Shown piece by piece: positions 20,442 through 29,016 of a stretch of 64,000 nt of DNA. The DNA lies in NCBI GenBank assembly GCA_023249725.1, contig JAHFBZ010000001.1, positions 1 through 64,000 on the forward strand, read 5' to 3'. Position numbers and translations under genes: made by a program. Below the pieces are notes generated by a model. That model was not told the DNA's origin. It made no database searches and worked only from the letters and a program-made list of their open reading frames with translations. Position 1 is the first letter of the stretch; the number at the start of each line of letters is the position of its first letter. Source of the DNA: Methanobacteriaceae archaeon. Lineage in GTDB: Archaea; Methanobacteriota; Methanobacteria; Methanobacteriales; Methanobacteriaceae.

Positions 20442-21509
20442 TTATTTAAAAACATGAACGGCCGAGGCTTTAAATTGAATCCATAATGGAGAACCAATGG
20501 TAAGTTCCATGTCTAAAAAGGATTTTCTGGTCATGTAAACCATGAAAATTTCCCCTGAAACATTTATTTTAACATTAACCAATGCACCCTGCTTACTTAT
20601 CTCTGAAACTTCACCTTTGAATTCATTCAAGGCGCTGGTTTCTACTTTATTAAGGGAAATAGTAATATCTTCTGGCCGAATACTCGCATGAACAGGGCCT
20701 TTCAGTGATTCAGAGGAGTAAATGATTAATGAGCTAGTATTTATGGCAGATAATCCTTCGGAAGCAGCTTCAGCATGGCCCTGGATGATATTCTTAACCC
20801 CTACAAAATCGGCCACAAAACGATTCTTTGGTTTACTAAAAACATCTTCCGGGGAGCCAATCTGGAAAATTTTATGATTTAAAATGGCAATTTCATCACA
20901 TAATCTTTGGCCCTGGATTAAATCGTGGGTAGCCATTATAACTGTGGTTTCATTCTTTTTAAGCTCCAGGATTATTGATTCAATTTTTTCAGTGGACAGG
21001 GGATCCAGATTAGCAGTTGGTTCATCCAGAACTAAGAGTTCTGGTTCATTAATAAGCACTCGAGCCAGCGCCATTCGTTGGGTTTCCCCGCCAGATAGGC
21101 TGGAAGCATCCCGGTCTTCGTAACCTCCCAGCCCCAGGGATTCCAGTTTTTCACTTATTTTTCCTTTTAGTTCATTTTTGTCACGGCCTCGTATATCTGG
21201 GCCATAAGCCACGTTTTCCATAACGGTTCCTCTAAAAACCACTGGTTTTTGAAATACCATGCCTATTTTTCTTCTAATTTGAATTTTTTCTTTTTTTGAA
21301 GAATTTAATACATCAATATCATTAAAAACAATCTTTCCAGAATCAGGAGTTTCCAGCAAATCTATTATTCTCAGTAATGTGGTTTTTCCACATCCTGTGG
21401 GACCAATAAGTCCTAAATTAGTACCTTTTTTAATTTTAAGGTTAACATTACGTAGAATTTCTTCTTGATCGTATTTTTTAGAAATTCCATTTAATTCTAA
21501 AATATTCAT
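20442..21509 (-). CDS. tupC: Tungstate/molybdate ABC transporter ATP-binding protein
   Basis: 355-aa ATPase. Walker A is GPTGCGKTT (about 36-44), the signature is LSGGETQRMALARVL and Walker B is LLVLDEPTANLD. The C-terminal ~120 residues look like a TOBE-type oxyanion-sensing domain (ISKQGALVNVKINVSGE), as in ModC/WtpC. It is the last gene of tupA-tupB-tupC on the minus strand. AGGAGA precedes the ATG. It could equally be named wtpC or modC; the binding protein points to the Tup family. Confidence 0.88.
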   Translation of the reverse strand: MNILELNGISKKYDQEEILRNVNLKIKKGTNLGLIGPTGCGKTTLLRIIDLLETPDSGKIVFNDIDVLNSSKKEKIQIRRKIGMVFQKPVVFRGTVMENVAYGPDIRGRDKNELKGKISEKLESLGLGGYEDRDASSLSGGETQRMALARVLINEPELLVLDEPTANLDPLSTEKIESIILELKKNETTVIMATHDLIQGQRLCDEIAILNHKIFQIGSPEDVFSKPKNRFVADFVGVKNIIQGHAEAASEGLSAINTSSLIIYSSESLKGPVHASIRPEDITISLNKVETSALNEFKGEVSEISKQGALVNVKINVSGEIFMVYMTRKSFLDMELTIGSPLWIQFKASAVHVFK

Positions 21510-21588
21510 GGTTTCTCCTGATTATTTTTTAGTTTTTATATTTTCTTATTTTCTGTGTGGGTTTAATTGTCATTTTAGATTTTTCCAG

Positions 21589-22275
21589 TTAATTTTCCTG
21601 TATCTGGTTTAGCATGAGATTGATAATAAGTGCAATACCCAGCAGAATAATTCCCAGAGCTATGGAAAGCTCTAAATTTCCTTTAGATGTTTCCAGGGAT
21701 ATGGTGGTGGTTATTACTCTGGTGGCCCCTCTGATATTTCCTCCAATCATAATGGCCACGCCCACTTCTGATATTGCCCTTCCAAATCCAAGAATCACTG
21801 CAGCCATAATGGCGTACTTAGCCTCGCGCATTATGGTGTAAATGGTCTGAAATTCACTGGCTCCCAGGGAAATAGATAAATCTGTGAGGTCTTTCCCCAC
21901 GGTTTTAAGGGCAGTAATAGTAAATCCAATTAATATGGGTAATATTAAAAGGGTCTGACCTATTATCATTCCGGTGGGGGTGAACAATAGATTTAGATCA
22001 CCGAATACTCCTTGTTGGGAGAGTAGTAAAAATACAAATAAACCCACAAGGACTGTGGGGAGACTATATAAAGTTTGAATTAGATTTATCAGACTTCTTT
22101 TGCCCTTAAATTTTTTAAAATTAATTAATCCTCCCAGGGGAATGGCAATCAGGGCTGCTATGAATGTGGCTGAAAGAGATATGAAAAGAGTACGGGTGGT
22201 TATTTCAACTAATTCTGGATTTAAGGTTAAAATTAGATTTATAGCCTGTAACATTCCATTTAAAAACTCGTTCAT
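21589..22275 (-). CDS. tupB: Tungstate ABC transporter permease
   Basis: 228-aa permease with about five to six membrane segments and the cytoplasmic loop motif FGRAISEVGVAIMIGGNIRG, which contacts the ATPase. The segment GGNIRGATRVITTTISLETSKG is typical of TupB. GGTGG lies before the ATG. It sits 103 bases after tupA and 79 bases before tupC. Confidence 0.9.
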   Translation of the reverse strand: MNEFLNGMLQAINLILTLNPELVEITTRTLFISLSATFIAALIAIPLGGLINFKKFKGKRSLINLIQTLYSLPTVLVGLFVFLLLSQQGVFGDLNLLFTPTGMIIGQTLLILPILIGFTITALKTVGKDLTDLSISLGASEFQTIYTIMREAKYAIMAAVILGFGRAISEVGVAIMIGGNIRGATRVITTTISLETSKGNLELSIALGIILLGIALIINLMLNQIQEN

Positions 22276-22299
22276 TAAACCACCAAAAAATGAATATAT

Positions 22300-22314
22300 G
22301 GGGTGTTTAACCCC
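22300..22314 (-). other. Small hairpin between tupA and tupB
   Basis: GGGGT (22300-22304) pairs with ACCCC (22310-22314) across a 5-base loop. In AT-rich DNA this GC stem stands out. It may stabilise the tupA message or reduce readthrough so that the binding protein is made in excess. No T-run follows. Confidence 0.3.
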
Positions 22315-22378
22315 TTAATTTATATATTTATCCCAAAAAATTTCAAAAAAAATAAGAGAATTAGAAAAATCAAACTAC

Positions 22379-23260
22379 CTAAGTAGGTTCACCTTTTCCA
22401 TACAAGGGAATAAAAAGTGCTTGTCCGTATTTTTCTTTACCATAGTTTCCAATTAACTGCTGGCCCTCGGTTGATAAGAGGAAATCAACAAATTCCATGG
22501 AAGCATTATAATTTACGCCTTTTATCTTTTCTGGGTTCACTGGTATGGCAGAATAAACATTTAAAAGATCTTTACCACTGGTCAGGTAAGGAACTAAAGT
22601 TATATTTCCTTTAAATGCCAGGTAAGTACCAGAATCAGATAGAGTGTAAGCCGATTTTTCATTGGCAATGACTAAGGTATCACCCATTCCTTTTCCAGTT
22701 TCAATGTACCAAGAAGATCCATTTATACTGGAATTGTAATTGGCTTTAGTATTATTCCAGATTTTCAATTCACGAGAGTTGGTCCCGGAATTATCTCCTC
22801 TGGATACAAATTTTACGGAAGAATTTGCTTCTCCAGCTTCCATAATCTTTTTAAATGCTTCTGTGGCATTTTTCATGCCTTTTATTTTCGCAGGATCGCT
22901 GGTTGGTCCCACAATATAGAAGTAGTTGTAGGCAAATGGATATCTCTTGGTTCCATATCCATCGTCTATGAATTGCTGTTCTTTCTTTTTATCGTGAACT
23001 ATGACCATATCGGCGTCACCTTTTTCGGCATATTTAAGCGCGATTCCAGTTCCTGCTGAGACAAATTGCACATCGATGTTGGGATGTTCCTTCTCAAAAG
23101 CGGTTTCTAAGTTATCAACCAGTCCAGTATCTTCTAAACTGGTTGTGGTTGATACTCGAAGGATTTGCTTTTCCTGGAAACCCCCATTCATGGCATAAGC
23201 CCCAACACCTATCAATGCAATAATTATTATTAATATTGCTGCTATAATCTTATTATTCAT
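22379..23260 (-). CDS. tupA: Tungstate ABC transporter substrate-binding protein
   Basis: 293 aa. An N-terminal hydrophobic segment (about 4-24) exports or anchors it; there is no lipobox. The ligand-site motifs of TupA are visible: STTTSLEDTGLVDNL, FVSAGTGIALKYAEKGDADMVIVHD and SRGDNSGTNSRELKIW. TupA proteins bind tungstate very tightly and discriminate against molybdate; selectivity here is not readable. GGAGGT precedes the ATG. The promoter carries the ATCGATAkG element. Confidence 0.92.
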   Translation of the reverse strand: MNNKIIAAILIIIIALIGVGAYAMNGGFQEKQILRVSTTTSLEDTGLVDNLETAFEKEHPNIDVQFVSAGTGIALKYAEKGDADMVIVHDKKKEQQFIDDGYGTKRYPFAYNYFYIVGPTSDPAKIKGMKNATEAFKKIMEAGEANSSVKFVSRGDNSGTNSRELKIWNNTKANYNSSINGSSWYIETGKGMGDTLVIANEKSAYTLSDSGTYLAFKGNITLVPYLTSGKDLLNVYSAIPVNPEKIKGVNYNASMEFVDFLLSTEGQQLIGNYGKEKYGQALFIPLYGKGEPT

Positions 23261-23324
23261 TTTTAACCTCCAAAATATTAATTAGAATATTAATAATTTC
23301 TTAACAAAAATGATTTATCGAATT

Positions 23325-23350
23325 GAATATATAATCCTATCGATTTTCTT
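23325..23350 (-). promoter_or_regulatory. tupA promoter with ATCGATAGG element
   Basis: On the minus strand AAGAAAATCGATAGG is followed by ATTATATATTC, a TATA box about 65 bases before the tupA start. The element matches those before the FmdE-like gene, the ferredoxin gene and the surface protein at 14430. Confidence 0.5.
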
Positions 23351-23491
23351 TTTCGATTTATTAAATATTTTTAAAGGATTATTAAAAAGTTACAAATTCC
23401 AAAAATTTAACAATATTTATTTTAGATATGCACATATTAGGTTAATTCATATATATTAAAAAACAAATATTAATTCTAAGAGGTGTGAATA

Positions 23492-23701
23492 ATGAAAATA
23501 AGTGCTAGAAATTCATTAAAAGGAAAAGTGGAAGAAGTCAAGGAAGGGGTTGTAACCGCCACAATAAAGATGAAAATTGAAACTCCAGGCGAAATTACAG
23601 CCACCATTACCAAAGAAGCCGTAGAAGATCTGGGCTTAAAAGTTGGTGATGAAGTAATGGCTATTATTAAATCCAGTGAAGTAATGATTGCCAAAAAGTA
23701 A
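23492..23701 (+). CDS. mop: Molbindin (Mop), molybdate/tungstate-binding protein
   Basis: 69-aa single TOBE domain: ARNSLKGKVEEVKEGVVTATIKM and VGDEVMAIIKSSEVMIAK match the Mop family. Such proteins form hexamers that store or buffer molybdate and tungstate in the cytoplasm. It is transcribed away from tupA, across a shared 231-base promoter region, and has an AGAGGTG ribosome site. Confidence 0.92.
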   Translation: MKISARNSLKGKVEEVKEGVVTATIKMKIETPGEITATITKEAVEDLGLKVGDEVMAIIKSSEVMIAKK

Positions 23702-23733
23702 TTTAAAACAAAAACCATGTTTTTAAACTTTTT

Positions 23734-24402
23734 TTAAATTTTTCTATATTTATTTTTTCTTTTTTGACTATTAACGATACTTTTTCTTAAAAAATGACCT
23801 AAATCATTTATTTTCTGGCCGGATAATTTTTCATATTCTTTTAAAAACTTTAGTGCTATAAATATTTTATCAGGATTATCCACTTTGTTATCTAGAATGA
23901 AAACACAGATTTCGCTTAAATCTTGTCGAGGATCTCCAAATAATTTTTCTTCAAAATCAAGGCCATAGATCTGGTTTTCATAGTAAATAAAATTCCTCAA
24001 ATTACAGTCTCCTTTTAAATAGGATTTTTTATTCTTCTTCTGCTTGGAATTCAATTTTATGGAATGCAATTTGAACATCCAGCAGGCTAATTTTTTAATC
24101 CACTCTCCTTTATTTAGTCTGTAAGCTAAATCACTCACCAAAACCCCGGGTATGTATTCTATTATATTGTAATGATCTTTGTTTTTTTTAACATGAGGAA
24201 CATTAAGACCTTCTCTATTTAATTTAATAAGATTTTTATACTCTATGTTACTTTTTAACATGGAATTGGGCTCTGAATAAAACTTCATTATAAATGGGGT
24301 AGTTTTATTATCCGAGGATTTAATTAGAAAGACATTATTACGTCTACTGAATAAATGTTGATATGATAATTGGGAAGGTGAAAATAAATTATTATTTTTC
24401 AT
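23734..24402 (-). CDS. Phosphotransferase-like (kinase-fold) protein
   Basis: 222 aa, distantly like aminoglycoside phosphotransferase or Bud32-type small kinases. FIMKFYSEP could hold the ATP-binding lysine, KGDCNLRNFIY is an HxDxxxxN-like catalytic loop with Gly replacing the usual His, and YGLDFEEKLFGDP is a DFG-like metal site. I use the ATG at 24402; the TTG at 24441 has no ribosome site. It lies 67 bases after the FmdE-like gene on the same strand. Substrate unknown. Confidence 0.55.
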   Translation of the reverse strand: MKNNNLFSPSQLSYQHLFSRRNNVFLIKSSDNKTTPFIMKFYSEPNSMLKSNIEYKNLIKLNREGLNVPHVKKNKDHYNIIEYIPGVLVSDLAYRLNKGEWIKKLACWMFKLHSIKLNSKQKKNKKSYLKGDCNLRNFIYYENQIYGLDFEEKLFGDPRQDLSEICVFILDNKVDNPDKIFIALKFLKEYEKLSGQKINDLGHFLRKSIVNSQKRKNKYRKI

Positions 24403-24469
24403 AATTATCTTTAATCTTAAATAGAATTTATTATAAATCAAAAAAAATAATAATGGGAGAGGTTTAAAC

Positions 24470-26938
24470 CTACTTCCCTAACTTTTCAGATTTTTTCAGA
24501 ATGGAACTGATGTTTTCTCTACTAAAGTATAGTCCCAGAGCAAAAATACTTAATAAAAGTAGAGTCACCATTGTTACCATGGGCATACCACTTACAGAAG
24601 TTGTTGAGGCTGTAGATTTCTCTAAGGGTAATCCTGAAGCAACTTCTTTAGTAGTTTCACTAAACTGATCAGTTGCTAAAACTGTATTCAAAGCACTTAT
24701 AATTTCTTCAGATATTGTACCTTGATCTACAGGACTAATTGGGTTTGCTGGTCCTGAAGGATCTGTTGTAGGATTAGTTGTCGGGTCGGTGGGATTTGTA
24801 TTATTATCTGTAGGTGGAGTAACTGGAACTACGTAATTTAATACGAATTGAACCGGGTCTCCTCCGGCAGCTAACATGGTACTTAACTCTTTTTGAGTAA
24901 TTGCTATTTCCCTTGTAACATTAAATGCACTCAAAGCCTCTTCATAACGCTCTTGTCCTGGAAATGCCTTTTCTAAATACCATAATGCCCAGTACATGGT
25001 TTTATAGTAATAGTTGTTACTACCCACATCCTGGTTTTGCATGGCATTTATAAGGTCACGGTTCATATCCAGTACTATTGCTTTACCAGTATGGGTACTT
25101 TCGCTCCACAGAATAAATATTCCTGCTAAATTAGCATTTGATGTATATCCTGATAAACCCAAGCTATAATAAGTACCTAAAGCTGTAGAAACACCTAAAG
25201 AATCGATTATAACCTGTTCTTTACAATGAGCCGGTATGCTGATAGTTATATATTGCTGCCCAAGCGCTAAAGGATATTTATTTAAAACATAATTGGCTAT
25301 TAAATATCCCTGTGATAGCCCCGAACCCGGACATCCACCACCTATACCTGAAATTTGATAATCATAGGGTACTCCGACGGCCCACTGGTTTGCTAGACTC
25401 ACTATGTAATAATCTTGCTGGAAGTAAGGCTTATCTGCAGCACCACCTGAAAATGCAGCCGAAACTGATTTTGCATAGGCATTATTTTTAAGGGCCTCAG
25501 CTGAGATATCGTATACTTGACTTGCTATGAGAGCACCATTTACATAATTCACAATCATGGCATTCAACTCTGCACCGTCTTTTTTGACAAAAGTGAACCA
25601 TAATGGCTGCCACATGGCTCTTTTAAGATTCATCAAATTAGACAGTTTAGTGCCAGTAACACTAATTGCTCCGTCAAGTGCCCCTTGAGTTGAAACTCCA
25701 TTTAAAAGCACATAACCTGCTGAACTAAGCACGGCTAAATCAGAATCTCCTTTTTGGAATCCAAGTACATTTTTTGCCAGTAATGCGGCCTGCTCTCCAA
25801 TATTATACATATTATTATAATCATTGGTTGTTAGGACATTACTGATCAAGTAGTCCTTACTTTCGTCAGTTAAACCATTAATATAATTTTTGTCTATACC
25901 TTTAGACCATAAATAGTCGAAATTTTCTTTATTTATAGTTTTTAGGCTGTCTATATTAATCAAAACGGCAGGATTATTATTTAACTTGTTCAATAACCAG
26001 TTATTAAACTTTATTTCACTTATAGTACCACTTACTACAGATAGGCCAGTTTCAGTGCTGAACTGACTATTCAAATTTTGAGAACTCATTAAAATGAGAA
26101 CCCCAGTTTGAGATACTCTATTCCACCACATATATGCGGCCTGGTTAGGATCTCCATTATCCATGGCCATATAATTGAAATAACTTACTTTATTGCTGTC
26201 TCTAACCCATTTTAAAGGTGTTAATTCCAGTAAATATTGAGGAACATTGTCATCGCCTCCCCCAGGAGTGGTTATGATGTGGTAAGACTCACTGTCACTT
26301 AATAAAGGATAATTCTGATTTATACTTTTGGACATTACATATCCACTTAAAAGTCCTTGAGATACTCCACCACTGGAACCTGCTATTCTTAAAAGATCAA
26401 CGGGAGCACCTGTGGCCCAAGCATTAGCTATACTGGCTATTTCAAAAGAATTAATTCCTAATTCAGTTTTTGCTTTATTCCAGTCTGATGCGCTGATATA
26501 ACTGGAAATATCAACAGTTTTACTTGATGTTATACTTAATTCAGAACCGGTTGTGGTAGCCCGGTATTGTTTGGCCATTAATTTGTTTCCTTTTTTTGTT
26601 ACAAATGTAAATGATAGAGTTCCTAATGGGTCAGAAATTCCAATCAAATTTCCTTTCCCAACGCTGATCTTCTGTTTATCTGGTTTATTGCTGGTTGCAT
26701 CAACCACGCCCTGCAAACTGTCTTCGGTACTCATATTTTTGTAATGTGCTGATCCACCGTTGGATATGCATAAAACATCATCAGAATTAGAAAAATTTAA
26801 TCCTGGATCTGAAATAGCGTTTTTTGTCACTAATTCTCCAATATTATAATTTTCTGTTGCTGAAGCAGATCCACAAATGAATAAGGCAAATAGGAATACT
26901 GATACAATTAACAAGAATTTATTTTTTTTATTATTCAC
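24470..26938 (-). CDS. Duplicated FmdE-like secreted, membrane-anchored protein
   Basis: 822 aa. A signal peptide (MNNKKNKFLLIVSVFLF..SASA, about 1-27) is followed by two related halves of about 350 residues, a Pro/Thr/Asn-rich linker and a C-terminal membrane helix. The second half has an FmdE-like core: ANQWAVGVPYDYQISGIGGG, then CPGSGLSQGYLIANYVL and AHCKEQVIIDSLGVSTALGTYYSL. The first half matches (ANAWATGAPVDLLRIAGSSG, GVSQGLLSGYVMS) but lacks both cysteines. FmdE family members occur beside formylmethanofuran dehydrogenase genes and bind zinc. I start at GTG 26938 because GGAGGTG precedes it; the upstream ATG at 26980 lacks a ribosome site and would spoil the signal peptide. Confidence 0.7.
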   Translation of the reverse strand: MNNKKNKFLLIVSVFLFALFICGSASATENYNIGELVTKNAISDPGLNFSNSDDVLCISNGGSAHYKNMSTEDSLQGVVDATSNKPDKQKISVGKGNLIGISDPLGTLSFTFVTKKGNKLMAKQYRATTTGSELSITSSKTVDISSYISASDWNKAKTELGINSFEIASIANAWATGAPVDLLRIAGSSGGVSQGLLSGYVMSKSINQNYPLLSDSESYHIITTPGGGDDNVPQYLLELTPLKWVRDSNKVSYFNYMAMDNGDPNQAAYMWWNRVSQTGVLILMSSQNLNSQFSTETGLSVVSGTISEIKFNNWLLNKLNNNPAVLINIDSLKTINKENFDYLWSKGIDKNYINGLTDESKDYLISNVLTTNDYNNMYNIGEQAALLAKNVLGFQKGDSDLAVLSSAGYVLLNGVSTQGALDGAISVTGTKLSNLMNLKRAMWQPLWFTFVKKDGAELNAMIVNYVNGALIASQVYDISAEALKNNAYAKSVSAAFSGGAADKPYFQQDYYIVSLANQWAVGVPYDYQISGIGGGCPGSGLSQGYLIANYVLNKYPLALGQQYITISIPAHCKEQVIIDSLGVSTALGTYYSLGLSGYTSNANLAGIFILWSESTHTGKAIVLDMNRDLINAMQNQDVGSNNYYYKTMYWALWYLEKAFPGQERYEEALSAFNVTREIAITQKELSTMLAAGGDPVQFVLNYVVPVTPPTDNNTNPTDPTTNPTTDPSGPANPISPVDQGTISEEIISALNTVLATDQFSETTKEVASGLPLEKSTASTTSVSGMPMVTMVTLLLLSIFALGLYFSRENISSILKKSEKLGK

Positions 26939-26984
26939 ATTTTCACCTCCTATTAATGTGATAATGAATATATTATCCATATGT

Positions 26985-27008
26985 AAATATATACATATCG
27001 ATTTTCTA
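26985..27008 (-). promoter_or_regulatory. Promoter with ATCGATATG element (FmdE-like gene)
   Basis: On the minus strand TAGAAAATCGATATG is followed by TATATATTTA, about 50 bases before the GTG start. It matches three other promoters in the window (14351, 23325, 28367). Confidence 0.5.
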
Positions 27009-27119
27009 GATAAAATGAGTGAGAAAATTTAGAAAATTACAATTTCAGTATAAAAAATAAAAAAAATAAAATAGAAAAATTTGAGGAGTTTTCTATTTTT
27101 AAATTATCAAAAATGAACT

Positions 27120-28127
27120 TCATTTGGATTGTTTTAGGCTATTCAATCGTTTATCCCACGAAGTGGAACGTACATTTGCTAGTCGCATGTCAATACGTTC
27201 TATAACTATTCCTTTTTGAGGACAAGCTCGTTCACAAGCCCCACATAGAACACAAAACTGAGGGTTAATAAATGAATGGTTATCCACCATACTAATGGCA
27301 TTGCATGGGCAAACATCCTCACAAGCGTGGCATGAATCTCCTTTGCACTCAAAATTCTCTTCAAAGGTTATATTTCCTTCAAATGGCTTGGTAACATGGG
27401 CTGCATCAACTGGACAAATTTCCTGGCACCAGCCACAATTTATGCACTGGTCTTCATCAAGAATTATATCTCCATCTACTGCGACGGGCTTAATATTGTC
27501 TCTATTCATACAAGTTGTACAAACAATTTTAATGGCGTCTTCAGGACAAATACGTTTACATATTCCGCAGTAAATACACTTTGATTCGTCTATTTTAGTG
27601 CTGCTGCCAACGTAGGGTTTATCGGAACTGACTTCATTTTTTTCAATGGTAATGGCATCTGCAGGACACATTTCTTCGCACATACCACAGTAAACACACT
27701 TATCCAGATCTACCTCTGTTTCTCCAAATACTAAATCCGATCGAGCTGGTAATTTTCTTTGTAGGTGTATAGCGTCTCTGGGACAAGCTATGGCACATTT
27801 ACCACAGTAGATACATTCTTTCTCATCTATGGATGCATTATGGTTCCATTGTGGATATTGTTTCATATGCCGTGTATTTTCATCATTTATACAAAATTCT
27901 AAAGCATCAAATGGGCAAGAAGAAGCACATAATCCACATAGGCAGCATTTTTCTTGGTTAATACTTATATAATCACTTTTTAAAAGTCCTCTTGCTATGG
28001 GAAGAATGGGGCCCAGCCGCAGGGCGCTAGTGGGACAAATATCTGTACAAATACCACATCCTAAACATTTTTGGTTTTTATGTTCTAGAGAACGATTTTG
28101 CTTTCCTTCTCTTTTTACAACTACCAT
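27120..28127 (-). CDS. Polyferredoxin with eight [4Fe-4S] motifs
   Basis: 335 aa, almost entirely ferredoxin repeats. Seven canonical CxxCxxCxxxCP motifs are visible (for example [36 protein letters not shown]) and one variant ([14 protein letters not shown]), giving up to eight clusters. An additional CTTC pair lies near residue 205. FwdF and MvhB/VhuB-type polyferredoxins wire methanogen enzymes in the same way; this one has no hydrogenase or fwd gene beside it. It begins four bases after the ferredoxin gene stop, so the two are co-translated. Confidence 0.9.
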   Translation of the reverse strand: MVVVKREGKQNRSLEHKNQKCLGCGICTDICPTSALRLGPILPIARGLLKSDYISINQEKCCLCGLCASSCPFDALEFCINDENTRHMKQYPQWNHNASIDEKECIYCGKCAIACPRDAIHLQRKLPARSDLVFGETEVDLDKCVYCGMCEEMCPADAITIEKNEVSSDKPYVGSSTKIDESKCIYCGICKRICPEDAIKIVCTTCMNRDNIKPVAVDGDIILDEDQCINCGWCQEICPVDAAHVTKPFEGNITFEENFECKGDSCHACEDVCPCNAISMVDNHSFINPQFCVLCGACERACPQKGIVIERIDMRLANVRSTSWDKRLNSLKQSK

Positions 28128-28131
28128 TTTA

Positions 28132-28323
28132 TCATTCCTTCACTATGGCCTGGCTGGGACAGTTTTGTATGCAAATATCACAATCGTCACACTTTTCTGA
28201 AATAAATACAATTTGGTTGTCTTTTTCTTCTAATGCTCCTTTTTCACAGAGTTTGATACATAATCCTTCTCCAGGGCATTCTGATATTCCTTCGCATTTT
28301 TCTTGGTCAATAATCACTGGCAT
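28132..28323 (-). CDS. Small two-cluster ferredoxin
   Basis: 63 aa with two cluster motifs: [21 protein letters not shown] (irregular spacing) and [15 protein letters not shown]. This resembles FwdG-type or similar small ferredoxins of methanogens. The ATG at 28323 follows GGAGG; a longer frame starting at 28380 begins with residues foreign to ferredoxins. It is the first gene of a ferredoxin-polyferredoxin pair and its promoter has the ATCGATAkG element. Confidence 0.85.
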   Translation of the reverse strand: MPVIIDQEKCEGISECPGEGLCIKLCEKGALEEKDNQIVFISEKCDDCDICIQNCPSQAIVKE

Positions 28324-28366
28324 TAGATGGGCCTCCACATAATTGATATATAATAATTCACGAAGT

Positions 28367-28390
28367 GAATATATAAACATATCGATTTCT
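28367..28390 (-). promoter_or_regulatory. Promoter with ATCGATATG element (ferredoxin/polyferredoxin)
   Basis: On the minus strand AGAAATCGATATG is followed by TTTATATATTC, a strong TATA box about 48 bases before the ferredoxin start. Same arrangement as at 14351, 23325 and 26985. Confidence 0.5.
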
Positions 28391-28407
28391 ATAAAAAAAT
28401 AAAATGT

Positions 28408-28506
28408 TTAGTAATTAGTGGTATTTTTGTTTAATAGTTGGCTCATAATAGTTACCAAGGCAAAACTCACCATAAGTAAAATTAAAATGGTTATAGTAGT
28501 ATCCAT
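28408..28506 (-). CDS. Possible 32-residue membrane peptide
   Basis: A short frame on the minus strand encodes a start MDTTITILILLMVSFALVTI, one membrane helix, then SQLLNKNTTNY. A GTGAG-like ribosome site and an upstream TATATAA box fit a real gene, but a frame this short can arise by chance. No function can be given. Confidence 0.35.
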   Translation of the reverse strand: MDTTITILILLMVSFALVTIMSQLLNKNTTNY

Positions 28507-28588
28507 ATTCTCACTTGTAATTAAATTTTTATATAATTTAATTTATTATAATTTTACTATTTTACCTTAAAATTAATAATAAATTTTA

Positions 28589-28873
28589 TCAATCATCTTT
28601 AGCTTCTAAAACACATATACTATCTTCACATTCGTGTTCAACTTCTATGAGATGTTCTTTGAGTTTTTCAACATCAATGGTAGTTAATCCTTTTATCATT
28701 TCACTATCAATCTTAATTTGAATGACACCTTCATTAATGGTTATTACTTTCCCTGGAATGTAAACTCTTCCAATAGATAAACGAACGGTATCTCCATCTT
28801 TTACTTCGTTATTTATGTACTGGCAAATTTCGTCACAACTAGCACTAATATTTTCAGTTTTTTTCAATATCAT
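28589..28873 (-). CDS. Small conserved-type hypothetical protein (DUF2097-like)
   Basis: 94 aa, soluble, acidic at the C-terminus, with three cysteines (CDEICQY near the N-terminus and CEDSIC near the C-terminus). I recall small Methanobacteriales proteins of this type as DUF2097, but cannot confirm it. AGGTG abuts the ATG at 28873; a TTG two codons later is an alternative start. It stands alone between nrpR and the ferredoxin region. Confidence 0.5.
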   Translation of the reverse strand: MILKKTENISASCDEICQYINNEVKDGDTVRLSIGRVYIPGKVITINEGVIQIKIDSEMIKGLTTIDVEKLKEHLIEVEHECEDSICVLEAKDD

Positions 28874-29016
28874 CACCTGATCATGTAATTAATCTATGTT
28901 TCATTTTCCAATATTTAAAACTTATCATATATATTGAAATTTAATTAAAAAATGCTTTTTTTTAAATAAAAAATATTAATTAAAAATAAATCTATGAATA
29001 TAATTTTAGAGATTTT

